Shown here: positions 1-7,073 of the stretch, one piece after another
Layout: each line of letters opens with the position of its first letter
How positions within the stretch are numbered: position 1 is the stretch's first letter
Assembly (NCBI GenBank): GCA_964526505.1
Contig: CAZGJC010000029.1
Span: forward strand, 1 to 21,638
Direction of reading: 5' to 3'
DNA length: 21,638 nt
Source: SVTX01 sp964526505
GTDB lineage: Bacteria > Bacillota > Clostridia > Oscillospirales > CAG-272
Program-made: the position numbers and the translations under genes
The notes under the pieces: model-generated
Told to the model about the DNA's origin: nothing
Database searches by the model: none
What the model saw: the letters and a program-made list of their open reading frames with translations, nothing else

Positions 1-52
1 CTATGACCCTCTGCTTGTAAGGCAGATGCTCTCCCAACTGAGCTATGCTTCC
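1..52 (-). tRNA. tRNA-Val (anticodon UAC), cut by the window edge
   Basis: Read on the minus strand, the sequence begins at base 52 with an acceptor 5' strand (GGAAGCA). A D-arm follows (GCTC-AGTTGGGA-GAGC), then an anticodon arm TCTGC-CTTACAA-GCAGA, whose seven-base loop places TAC at the anticodon, giving valine. The variable region begins just before base 1. The T-arm and 3' acceptor strand lie outside the window, so pairing of the acceptor stem cannot be checked. A perfect promoter lies just upstream, and further tRNA genes may follow to the left. Confidence 0.93.
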
Positions 53-85
53 ATTCATTTGTCGCTTTTGCCCTGCGACTTGTCT

Positions 86-114
86 ATTATAGCACAGACC
101 GGAAAGTTTGTCAA
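86..114 (-). promoter_or_regulatory. Consensus sigma-A promoter of tRNA-Val
   Basis: On the minus strand there is a -35 TTGACA (bases 114-109), a 17-base spacer and a -10 TATAAT (91-86). Both hexamers match the sigma-70/sigma-A consensus exactly at ideal spacing. Transcription should start near base 79, giving a leader of roughly 25 bases before the tRNA. The leader can fold into a small GTCGC/GCGAC hairpin (61-65 with 75-79). A perfect promoter fits a stable-RNA gene. Confidence 0.9.
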
Positions 115-224
115 TACCTTTTTTCAATTTTTTTCATTTTTTTTAGAAGTTATTTCTTTTTTAAAAAAAATCGTATTTTTAATGGAAATAGCATTATCCA
201 CCATGTCATCGACAAATAAAACAG

Positions 225-288
225 TGGCGGTAGAATACTTTCACTGCAAAAGCATATATGCCTTTGCAAGCGTTCAACTCAACCGCCA
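225..288. repeat. Nested inverted repeat downstream of the cysteine desulfurase gene
   Basis: An outer 7-bp stem (TGGCGGT at 225-231 with ACCGCCA at 282-288) encloses an inner hairpin: 245-255 with 258-268, 10 of 11 pairs, two-base loop. On the minus strand, the outer stem lies downstream of the stop codon at 314 and is followed by a moderately U-rich run (TGTTTTATTTG). It may therefore end the seven-gene transcript, but the U tract is weaker than in the other terminators here and the structure is more elaborate than needed. It could also be a dispersed palindromic element. The rest of the 261-base gap (53-313) is the tRNA promoter plus a very A/T-rich stretch (about 118-180). Confidence 0.5.
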
Positions 289-313
289 ACATTTATACGT
301 TATTTGAACCTTA

Positions 314-1474
314 TCATCTTTTAAATTTTACAAGCATACCTATTCCGTCTTTTAATGCCCTACCGAAAGTTATAATGTCTTCCTCGGTATTGTTTTCACC
401 AAGACTGACTCTGATTGTTGAATCCGCTTCATTGGCTGTGAGGCCAAATCCGATAAGCGTTCCCGAAATATGCCCGGAATGAGACGAGCAAGCAGATCCT
501 GACGACACGCAAATTCCCTTTGCCGACAAGAAATTTAGCATGGTCTCACTTTTAATGTTCGGAAGCCTTACGCTCACAATATGAGGAGCAATTTCACCGT
601 GCGGAGTATTTATTTTCGCTCCTGCCGAAATTGCCTGTTCTTGTGCCAGTGTTCGCAGACCTAAAAGTTTTTGTATATTCTGTGCCTGATTTGAATAGCC
701 CTCTTTTGATGCCACTCCGAAACCGACAATACCAATCAAATTTTCGGTTCCGGAGCGAAATCCACTCTCTTGACCTCCGCCGGTCATAAAAGGTACAAGT
801 TTTTTTGTCTTCATTATGTCAGGAGACACGTACAACGCTCCGACACCTTTCGGACCGTGTATTTTGTGCGAACTGATACTGACCAAATCCGCACCGACAT
901 CCTGCGGATTAAATGCAATTTTAAGATAGCCTTGTACGCAATCCGTATGAGTAATTACATCGGGATTTTTCTTTTTGGCAATCGAGAATATTTTTTTAAT
1001 GTCATATACGGCACCGGTCTCATTATTGACCGTCATAATCGACACAAGAACAACGTTTCCGTCCATTTGACGTTCGAATTCATCTATATCCAATACTCCG
1101 CCGACGGTTGAAAGTCTCACAACTTCAAATCCGTCTTTTTGCAGTCGTTGCATTGCATTTTCAATTGACGGATGCTCTGAATTTGTCGTAATTATTTTTT
1201 TACCCTTATACTTTTCTTTGGAATATATGCTACCGAAAACAGCAAGATTATTTGCCTCTGTTCCGCATGACGTAAATATAATCCTTTGTGAATCGGATTT
1301 TTTCAGACCCAGCGATACGGCAATATTTTCTCTTGCCTCTTCAATTAACTTGCGTGATTCAATACCGAGAGCGTGACGTGAAGACGGGTTACCGTAAGCA
1401 TCAAGAACCGATATCATTTTTTCTTTAACCGACTGCGACAACGCCGTCGTTGCACTGTTGTCAAGATAAATCAT
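314..1474 (-). CDS. Cysteine desulfurase, NifS/IscS family
   Basis: A 386-residue fold-type I PLP enzyme expected to take sulfur from cysteine as an enzyme-bound persulfide, releasing alanine. It could supply Fe-S cluster assembly, tRNA thiolation or other sulfur acceptors. Visible family features are the N-terminal YLDNSATT, TSCGTEANN near 68-76, the PLP-stacking histidine H101 in SEHPSIE, D178 in HTDCVQ, the Schiff-base lysine K204 in SSHKIHGPKG, and the persulfide cysteine C329 in SSGSACSSHSG. Length is normal. The ATG is preceded by AAAGG about 7 bases upstream. It is the last gene of the minus-strand run, 10 bases after the lipoprotein gene. No scaffold gene is adjacent on this strand, but a NifU-like gene lies about 19 kb away. 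Whether it belongs to the IscS or the NifS/SufS-like branch cannot be decided by eye. Confidence 0.95.
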   Translation of the reverse strand: MIYLDNSATTALSQSVKEKMISVLDAYGNPSSRHALGIESRKLIEEARENIAVSLGLKKSDSQRIIFTSCGTEANNLAVFGSIYSKEKYKGKKIITTNSEHPSIENAMQRLQKDGFEVVRLSTVGGVLDIDEFERQMDGNVVLVSIMTVNNETGAVYDIKKIFSIAKKKNPDVITHTDCVQGYLKIAFNPQDVGADLVSISSHKIHGPKGVGALYVSPDIMKTKKLVPFMTGGGQESGFRSGTENLIGIVGFGVASKEGYSNQAQNIQKLLGLRTLAQEQAISAGAKINTPHGEIAPHIVSVRLPNIKSETMLNFLSAKGICVSSGSACSSHSGHISGTLIGFGLTANEADSTIRVSLGENNTEEDIITFGRALKDGIGMLVKFKR

Positions 1475-1484
1475 TTCAATACCT

Positions 1485-2579
1485 TTACTTCAACGAAAAA
1501 CATTCAATCATTTTGTCGACATCTGAAATATGAGTGTCATAATTTTCAGACAATGCGGTATACGTTATAACGTAATATACCTCGCCTTTTAAAACTATCG
1601 CTTGCTTAAATTTGTATTTAACGCCACCGCTACTTCCGGAAAATTCGCAAATAAGACTACCGTCAACTCCGCCTATCGTCATTTCGGTCGCCTCTCCCGA
1701 GACAAAATCGTTCAGCATCGACTTGTATCTACCCAAGCACGCATCTAAATACTTGTCCACAGAATGTTCCGTCTCACTTGGCATTATGTACTGTACCGTA
1801 AGATTGGACTTGTCTGACGCATAAACTGTTGTGATATCGGAACTTTCATCAACAGTCCAGCCCATCGGAGCAAATAACGTATACGGACGTTCCTTTGACG
1901 AAGCCAGCACCATACCGTCCGGTATATCTGTTTTTGTGCTGTATTTTTTATCATCGTCGGAAACGTAGGCATCTGCAAATTTAAAATATCCGATAATACC
2001 GAGGTCATCGTCCTCGTAACTTCCGTTCATTTCCTCGGCTCTTGCCTCAAATTGAGATTCGGGAGCGGACATCATAAGGACGTATATTTTGCCGTTATGC
2101 ATCGCCATAACCTGCATAAATTTATATGTAACCGCAACACCGGCGTCTGAATTTTCAACTCCCGTGTGCATTTTTGCGGTATAAATATATTTTTTCGCCG
2201 ACTCGCCACCAAGAGACGTGTTTTCATCATTTTCCGAAAGATAGTTGAATTCATCAAGTTCATTCGAAAGTTTATTTTTGCAAATTTCCCAATATTCCGC
2301 AACCGACTCGCATCCCGTTGCATCGTCCGGTATATACACACTAACAGAAGTGGCGGGATTGCCGGTTTCCGCAGTTGAAACGGAATAGTATGCACTCGTC
2401 ACGCCACTACCTGTGTTTGGCATCCAACCCTGCGTGGGAACGTATAATCTAAACGTATCCCTCGCTCTTACAACAAGTTGATAATCTTCGGGTATATCCT
2501 TGTCCGAGCAAGACGAAAAGCAAAGAAGAGTTAGGACGGATATGAGCAAAATAAATAAAATTCTTCCTTTATTCTTCAC
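1485..2579 (-). CDS. Lipoprotein with two tandem copies of a PsbP/DcrB-like domain
   Basis: Predicted surface lipoprotein of 364 residues. I chose a GTG start at 2579 because GGAG (2587-2590) sits 7 bases upstream. It gives a compact type II signal peptide: positive MKNKGR, a hydrophobic core, then FSSC with the lipidated cysteine at residue 24. A longer reading from 2609 would overlap the upstream gene and delay the signal. The mature part is an internal duplication. Residues about 33-190 and 222-364 both carry an aromatic-x-L-x-x-P...GW opening, a strand ending in (Y)IP or IMP, a helical SV-x-x-Y/K-x-L segment, a GG-x-(S/D)(A/G) turn, VxYKFxQ, a (G)(K/E)(I/V)Y strand and a polar C-terminal helix. 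This resembles PsbP/DcrB (DUF1795-type) folds, a tentative match. Function is unknown. It lies 13 bases from the preceding gene and 10 from the desulfurase. Confidence 0.8.
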   Translation of the reverse strand: MKNKGRILFILLISVLTLLCFSSCSDKDIPEDYQLVVRARDTFRLYVPTQGWMPNTGSGVTSAYYSVSTAETGNPATSVSVYIPDDATGCESVAEYWEICKNKLSNELDEFNYLSENDENTSLGGESAKKYIYTAKMHTGVENSDAGVAVTYKFMQVMAMHNGKIYVLMMSAPESQFEARAEEMNGSYEDDDLGIIGYFKFADAYVSDDDKKYSTKTDIPDGMVLASSKERPYTLFAPMGWTVDESSDITTVYASDKSNLTVQYIMPSETEHSVDKYLDACLGRYKSMLNDFVSGEATEMTIGGVDGSLICEFSGSSGGVKYKFKQAIVLKGEVYYVITYTALSENYDTHISDVDKMIECFSLK

Positions 2580-2592
2580 AATAAAACTCCGT

Positions 2593-3867
2593 TTATATGT
2601 TTTTTTCATATTCCATAACAGACTGAGCCGCAGACATAATTCCGATTTTTCCGCTTTCATATGTCAATCCGCCTTGGAAGTATACAGTGTAAGGAGGACG
2701 TATCGGACCGTCCGCAGACAATTCAATGGAAGAACCCTGTACAAACGCACCCGCCGCCATAATAACCTTACTGGTATACCCGGGCATTTCCCACGGCTCG
2801 GGCGTCACAAACGAGTCGACAGGCGACCCTTTTTGTATTCCTCTGCAAAAAGCACAAAGCAAGTCTGCGGAACCGGTTATAACGGTTTGAATTATATCCG
2901 AACGCTTTTCGTTCCACACAGGACTTACGTTGTACCCCATACTTCCGAAAACGTATGCGGCAAGATGTGCCGTTTTAAGTGCTTGTGCGGTAGTATGCGG
3001 TGCATAAAACAGACCCTTATAAAGGCTCTTATTTTGACCCATGGTTGCCCCCACTTCAAGACCGCAACCGACAGATGTTAATCTGTAAGAAGCGAGCTCG
3101 ACCGCACGAGCGGTTCCCGCAATGTATCCTCCCGTTTCAGCCATACCACCACCGGGATTTTTTATAAGTGAGCCTATTATCATATCCGCACCAACGTGCG
3201 TGGGTTCGTATTCCTCGGTAAATTCCCCGTAGCAGTTATCAACCACAACGTATGTCTCGGGTGAAATAGACTTTACAAGTTTTACAAGTTCGCCGATTTC
3301 AGCAACCGTAAGTGTTCTTCTGTTAAGGTACCCCTTCGAACGTTGCACAAAAATCACTTTTACGGGCTTTCCGCAAGCGATATTTTCACGCAACACATTC
3401 CCTATCGCTTCAAAATCGAAAACTTTATTGTCTATAAGTTCAATCTGCGAATATTTCACTCCGAAATCCGCAAGAGAGCCATTTCCCGTCTCTCCTGTGA
3501 TTCCGATAACTTCTTCAAGTGTATCATATGGCTTTCCCGCAACCGAAACCATGAGGTCTCCCGGTCGCAAAATTCCAAACAAGCCTATTGTCAACGCCTG
3601 TGTTCCGTTTACAATATTGTGGCGAACAAAAGCCGATTCGGCATCCATTACCTCCGCCCATATTTTGTCAAGCGTATCCCTTCCCCTGTCGTCGTATCCG
3701 TATCCGCTCGTCGAATCGAACATGGCAGTAGCAACTCTATTCTCACGGAAACTGTCCATTATCTTGCTTGTATTATGGAAAGAAACCCTGTCTATTTCCG
3801 CAAAAATATCCGTTAACGCCTTTTCCGCTTCCGTGACCTTTGTTATTATTTCATTTGAAAAATGCAT
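2593..3867 (-). CDS. Methionine gamma-lyase family (aluminium-resistance-type) PLP protein
   Basis: A 424-residue protein of the Met_gamma_lyase family (PF06838, YnbB-like, often annotated as aluminium resistance protein). It is a fold-type I PLP enzyme. Members are assumed to act on sulfur amino acids, but the substrate is poorly established. Visible landmarks are STSGYGYDDRGRD (52-64), RHNIVNGTQALTI near 82-93, VVVDNCYGEF with the PLP-ring aspartate D210, and SLIKNPGGGMAETGGY with the likely Schiff-base lysine K236. Length is normal for the family. The ATG has GGAG 8-9 bases upstream (3873-3876). It sits 15 bases after an M42 peptidase gene and 13 before the lipoprotein gene. Together with the desulfurase two genes on, it suggests a sulfur amino-acid theme for the distal half of the operon; that is inference. 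Confidence 0.9.
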   Translation of the reverse strand: MHFSNEIITKVTEAEKALTDIFAEIDRVSFHNTSKIMDSFRENRVATAMFDSTSGYGYDDRGRDTLDKIWAEVMDAESAFVRHNIVNGTQALTIGLFGILRPGDLMVSVAGKPYDTLEEVIGITGETGNGSLADFGVKYSQIELIDNKVFDFEAIGNVLRENIACGKPVKVIFVQRSKGYLNRRTLTVAEIGELVKLVKSISPETYVVVDNCYGEFTEEYEPTHVGADMIIGSLIKNPGGGMAETGGYIAGTARAVELASYRLTSVGCGLEVGATMGQNKSLYKGLFYAPHTTAQALKTAHLAAYVFGSMGYNVSPVWNEKRSDIIQTVITGSADLLCAFCRGIQKGSPVDSFVTPEPWEMPGYTSKVIMAAGAFVQGSSIELSADGPIRPPYTVYFQGGLTYESGKIGIMSAAQSVMEYEKNI

Positions 3868-3882
3868 CGCTACGTCTCCGAA

Positions 3883-4878
3883 TTAAATATGTTCTGCAAA
3901 TGCAAGTGCAAGTTTAACACACTCGGACACATCGTTCATATCAATCATTTCAACACCGGTATGAATGTATCTTGTTGGTATGGAAAGTGCAACTGCCTTT
4001 GAGCCGCCACGTGCCATCTGTATCGATGCCGTATCTGTTCCGCCATAGGGAAGAATTTCAAATTGATGCTTTATGTCATTCTCTTTGGCAAGTTCGGAGA
4101 GAATTTTAACCGTTTCTCTATCGCAAATTACCGAATTATCTTTAATTTTAATTGCGGCACCATCGCCCAAAGCACAAGCCATCGGTTTTGCACCGGGAAC
4201 GTCTCCTGTACCCGTCACGTCAAATACAATTGCATAATCAGGCTCAATTGAATATGCCGCTGTTTTCGCTCCTCTTATTCCTACCTCTTCCTGAACCGAG
4301 AAACAGAAATAAATATCGTTTTTGCATTGTGCCTCGCAAAGTTTGCGTGCAATTTCAATAAGAATAACACAACCTATGCGGTCATCAATCGGGCGTCCGC
4401 ATATTTTTCTTCCTATTCTTGTAACCGATGATTCAAGATTAAACGTATCTCCTATTTTAACCTTTTTCTCTGCATCCTTCTTGTCTTTTGCACCGATATC
4501 AATATAAACTTTATCGGCTGTAATATCGCCTACCGCAGTTCCGCTGTCGGGAACAAGCACACCCTTAACACCGTTTTCCGATACAACGTATCCGAAAGAA
4601 GCGGCAATGAAATTTATACCTCCGACCGGGCTTATTCGAATGAGTCCCTTGTCGTCAATATGAGTTACGATAAATCCTATTTCATCCATATGTGCACAAA
4701 GCATTATTTTCTTTTTATTTTCACCGTTTCCATGCTTTACGGCAATAAGATTTCCCATCGGGTCTTCCCAAACCTTATCCGTAAGAGGTGCAATATAGGT
4801 AAGTATTTTATTTGATACAGACGTCTCTCTGCCGGAAACGGAAGAACAGGCGTTAAGTGTTTTCAATGTATTAAGCAT
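3883..4878 (-). CDS. M42-family metallo-aminopeptidase (first of three, operon-distal)
   Basis: A 331-residue M42 (TET/FrvX/glutamyl-aminopeptidase-like) enzyme. Family members form large tetrahedral dodecamers in the cytoplasm and remove N-terminal residues from short peptides using two metal ions. The metal-site motifs are intact: CAHMDEIGF (H63, D65), PIDDRIGC (D165/D166), QEEVG (E197 catalytic base, E198 ligand), VFDVT (D220) and RYIHTG (H306). The residues between about 70 and 155 correspond to the inserted PDZ-like oligomerisation domain. Start: ATG with AAGGAG seven bases upstream. It is the shortest of three tandem paralogues and the closest to canonical motifs. It is separated by 39 bases from the preceding paralogue. 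Specificity (acidic, basic or neutral residues) cannot be read from sequence by eye. Confidence 0.93.
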   Translation of the reverse strand: MLNTLKTLNACSSVSGRETSVSNKILTYIAPLTDKVWEDPMGNLIAVKHGNGENKKKIMLCAHMDEIGFIVTHIDDKGLIRISPVGGINFIAASFGYVVSENGVKGVLVPDSGTAVGDITADKVYIDIGAKDKKDAEKKVKIGDTFNLESSVTRIGRKICGRPIDDRIGCVILIEIARKLCEAQCKNDIYFCFSVQEEVGIRGAKTAAYSIEPDYAIVFDVTGTGDVPGAKPMACALGDGAAIKIKDNSVICDRETVKILSELAKENDIKHQFEILPYGGTDTASIQMARGGSKAVALSIPTRYIHTGVEMIDMNDVSECVKLALAFAEHI

Positions 4879-4917
4879 GGTAAATCTCCTTTTTATCTTC
4901 TTTGATTTTGCATTTGA

Positions 4918-5994
4918 TTAGAGTTTTCCGTCAGCTACAAGTGCATATACAAGCGACCTCATTGCATTGGCATCGTCCTCGCAAATTACGTTAGATGCAC
5001 TGTGGATATATCTCGAAGGTGCGGAAAGCGAAAGAACTTTAACACCTCTACCACTCCGCTGAATATTTGCGGAATCGTTTCCGCCGGATACATATTTCTT
5101 TATTTGAACCTTAATATCCTTCGCTTGTGCAACCGACAAAGCCACTTCAACGAGACTTCTGTCATATATCGTGCTTCTGTCCATCAGCGAAATTGCTCCG
5201 CCCTCACCGAGCCTTGACACAACAGACTGTTCGGAAACACCGAGAATGTCAGCCACAGCGGTGGATTCCAGTACTATCGCAACGTCAGGACATATTGTAT
5301 TTGCCGCAACTCTCGCACCGGATATACCGATTTCTTCACAACAGGTAAATGCAAAATAGACGTCGTATTCAAGCCCCTTGTCGCTTGTATGCAATTTACG
5401 CATAATATCTATCATCAATGCACAACCGAGTCTGTCATCAAGTGCCTTGCCTTTTATAAATCTTTCGTTCTCTCCGAATTTCACAAAATCCGAATCAAAT
5501 ACTCCGACGTCTCCGACCTCGATATACTTTTTGGCATCTTCTTCGTTTTCCGCACCGATATCAATATACATCTGACTTACGGGAACGATTTTTTTTCTTT
5601 CATCCGCACTCTGCATATGAATTGCTTTCGATGATATAACGCCGTGTATTCTTCTGTCCGCTTCTCCGAGAACAATCTTTTTGTCAGGGAGTACCGTCGG
5701 AGATATACCTCCAACGGACATAAATTTAAGATATCCGTCCTCTGTTATGTCGGATATCATAAATCCAACTTCGTCCATATGCGACGCAATCATAACTTTT
5801 TTCGGTTCCGAAGGGTTGTACTCTATTCCTCTGCCAGATACTTTTGCAATAATATTGCCCACTCTGTCACGTGTGATGGAATCACAATCACCGTCTATCT
5901 GTTCAAGTATGAAATCCGCAACTTCATCCTCATATCCCGACGGACCGAATATCATACTCAATTGCTCTATAAGTTCTGTTCCGCTGTATTTCAT
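4918..5994 (-). CDS. M42-family metallo-aminopeptidase (second of three)
   Basis: A 358-residue M42 peptidase. I placed the start at the ATG at 5994, not the longer frame from 6039. It overlaps the upstream stop codon as ATGA and has GGAGG ten bases upstream, a typical translational-coupling arrangement. Metal motifs: IASHMDEVGF (H72, D74), KALDDRLGC (D186/D187), CCEEIG (E220 base, E221 ligand) and RYIHSA (H331). The fourth ligand position, usually Asp in VxDxT, reads VLESTA (E243). A glutamate there may change metal preference or substrate range, as seen in other peptidase families with Asp/Glu swaps. The predicted dodecamer-forming PDZ-like insert is present (about 80-180). It is clearly diverged from its two neighbours, so the array is old or its members arrived separately. 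Confidence 0.92.
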   Translation of the reverse strand: MKYSGTELIEQLSMIFGPSGYEDEVADFILEQIDGDCDSITRDRVGNIIAKVSGRGIEYNPSEPKKVMIASHMDEVGFMISDITEDGYLKFMSVGGISPTVLPDKKIVLGEADRRIHGVISSKAIHMQSADERKKIVPVSQMYIDIGAENEEDAKKYIEVGDVGVFDSDFVKFGENERFIKGKALDDRLGCALMIDIMRKLHTSDKGLEYDVYFAFTCCEEIGISGARVAANTICPDVAIVLESTAVADILGVSEQSVVSRLGEGGAISLMDRSTIYDRSLVEVALSVAQAKDIKVQIKKYVSGGNDSANIQRSGRGVKVLSLSAPSRYIHSASNVICEDDANAMRSLVYALVADGKL

Positions 5995-7034
5995 CTTCCA
6001 AACGCCTCCGCAATTTCTTTCGAGGTAATAAATTCGCAAACAAGACTTGAAAGTGCCTGTGCGTCGTCAAGCGACAATATCTCATTTGACGTATGCATAT
6101 TACGCAACGGCAAACTTGCAAGGACGGTGGGTACACCGTCACCTATTGTTCCGATATTGTTCGCATTTGTTCCCGTATTGTTCGGTTCCGCACGCATAGT
6201 ATACTTTATGTTGTTTTTATCGCACAACTCTCGTGTCATTTTCGTAAGTTTTCTGTTTGTGACAGCGGAGGCGGAAATTGCCACACCGCTTCCGATAACC
6301 GTCCATTTTTGACCATCCATGCCGGGAACGTAAGAATTTGTCACGTCCATAACCAAAGCATAATCGGGGCAAACTCCGTATGCCGACGTTGATGCACCGA
6401 CACCTCCGACTTCTTCACGTGTTGTGAAAGTAAAATAAATATCTCCCGCAAGTTTGTCGGTCGAAACTTGTGATACAGCCCAAACGGCACACGCCCCACA
6501 CGCCTTGTCGTCAAACGCCTTACCGGCAAGACGACCACCCAAAAGTTCCGTATACTTGGGCTTGTATCCTACCGGTGTGCCTATCGGGCAAATTTTTTCA
6601 AGTTCTTCTTTTGAAAGTCCGGTATCAACAATGAGGTTTTCAATTTCTTTTACCTTGCCGGCATCAGCGGGCTTCATAAGATGAGGAGGGGTCGAGCCTA
6701 TAACTCCGTATACCTGACGTTCGCCGTATATTATAACTTCCGATGACTGCAAAATCTTCGCATCTATACCGCCGACGTTGGCAATGTGTAAAAATCCTCC
6801 TTCGCCTATGCCGGATACGATAAATCCCACCTCATCAAAATGGCAATCCACCATTATTTTGGGGGCGTTTTCTCTACCGCATTTTTTAACGAAAATATGA
6901 TTTCCGATTTTATCGGTATAATATTCGTCAAATATACCGCCTATAAGACCATTTAATTTTTCCGTGCTGTAACTCTCGCATCCCGTAACGGACATAAGCG
7001 ACGACAGCGACACGATTAGTTCTTTAAGTTCCAT
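5991..7034 (-). CDS. M42-family metallo-aminopeptidase (third of three, operon-proximal)
   Basis: A 347-residue M42 peptidase starting at the ATG at 7034, with AAGGAG (7046-7051) upstream at an 11-base spacing. The longer TTG-initiated frame from 7067 has no ribosome binding site. Motifs: VDCHFDEVGF (H-x-D-E kept, with CHF replacing the usual AHM), KAFDDKAC with GACAVW after it, TTREEVG (base and metal-ligand glutamates), VMDVT and LRNMHTS (C-terminal histidine ligand). The DDKAC-G-AC segment replaces the usual DDR-x-G. It is the most divergent of the three in sequence around the metal site, but all ligands are still present, so it is probably active. It lies 39 bases downstream of murD and overlaps the next gene by 4 bases. 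Confidence 0.92.
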   Translation of the reverse strand: MELKELIVSLSSLMSVTGCESYSTEKLNGLIGGIFDEYYTDKIGNHIFVKKCGRENAPKIMVDCHFDEVGFIVSGIGEGGFLHIANVGGIDAKILQSSEVIIYGERQVYGVIGSTPPHLMKPADAGKVKEIENLIVDTGLSKEELEKICPIGTPVGYKPKYTELLGGRLAGKAFDDKACGACAVWAVSQVSTDKLAGDIYFTFTTREEVGGVGASTSAYGVCPDYALVMDVTNSYVPGMDGQKWTVIGSGVAISASAVTNRKLTKMTRELCDKNNIKYTMRAEPNNTGTNANNIGTIGDGVPTVLASLPLRNMHTSNEILSLDDAQALSSLVCEFITSKEIAEAFGR

Positions 7035-7073
7035 ATTCTTATCGTCTCCTTGATTTTTTAGATTCAAATAAAT

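Noticed and set aside
118..180. A/T-rich run with poly-T and poly-A tracts, considered as a terminator or replication element
   Set aside because: No stable GC-containing stem; it looks like a simple A/T-rich spacer.
26..307. Plus-strand small open frame between the tRNA and the desulfurase gene
   Set aside because: It begins inside the tRNA and passes through its promoter, A/T-rich spacer and the palindrome; no coding signal. The palindrome is reported instead.
5644..6312. Plus-strand open frame of 222 codons across two M42 genes
   Set aside because: It lies opposite two clear peptidase genes and their overlapping junction; the product has no domain and the start lacks a ribosome site.
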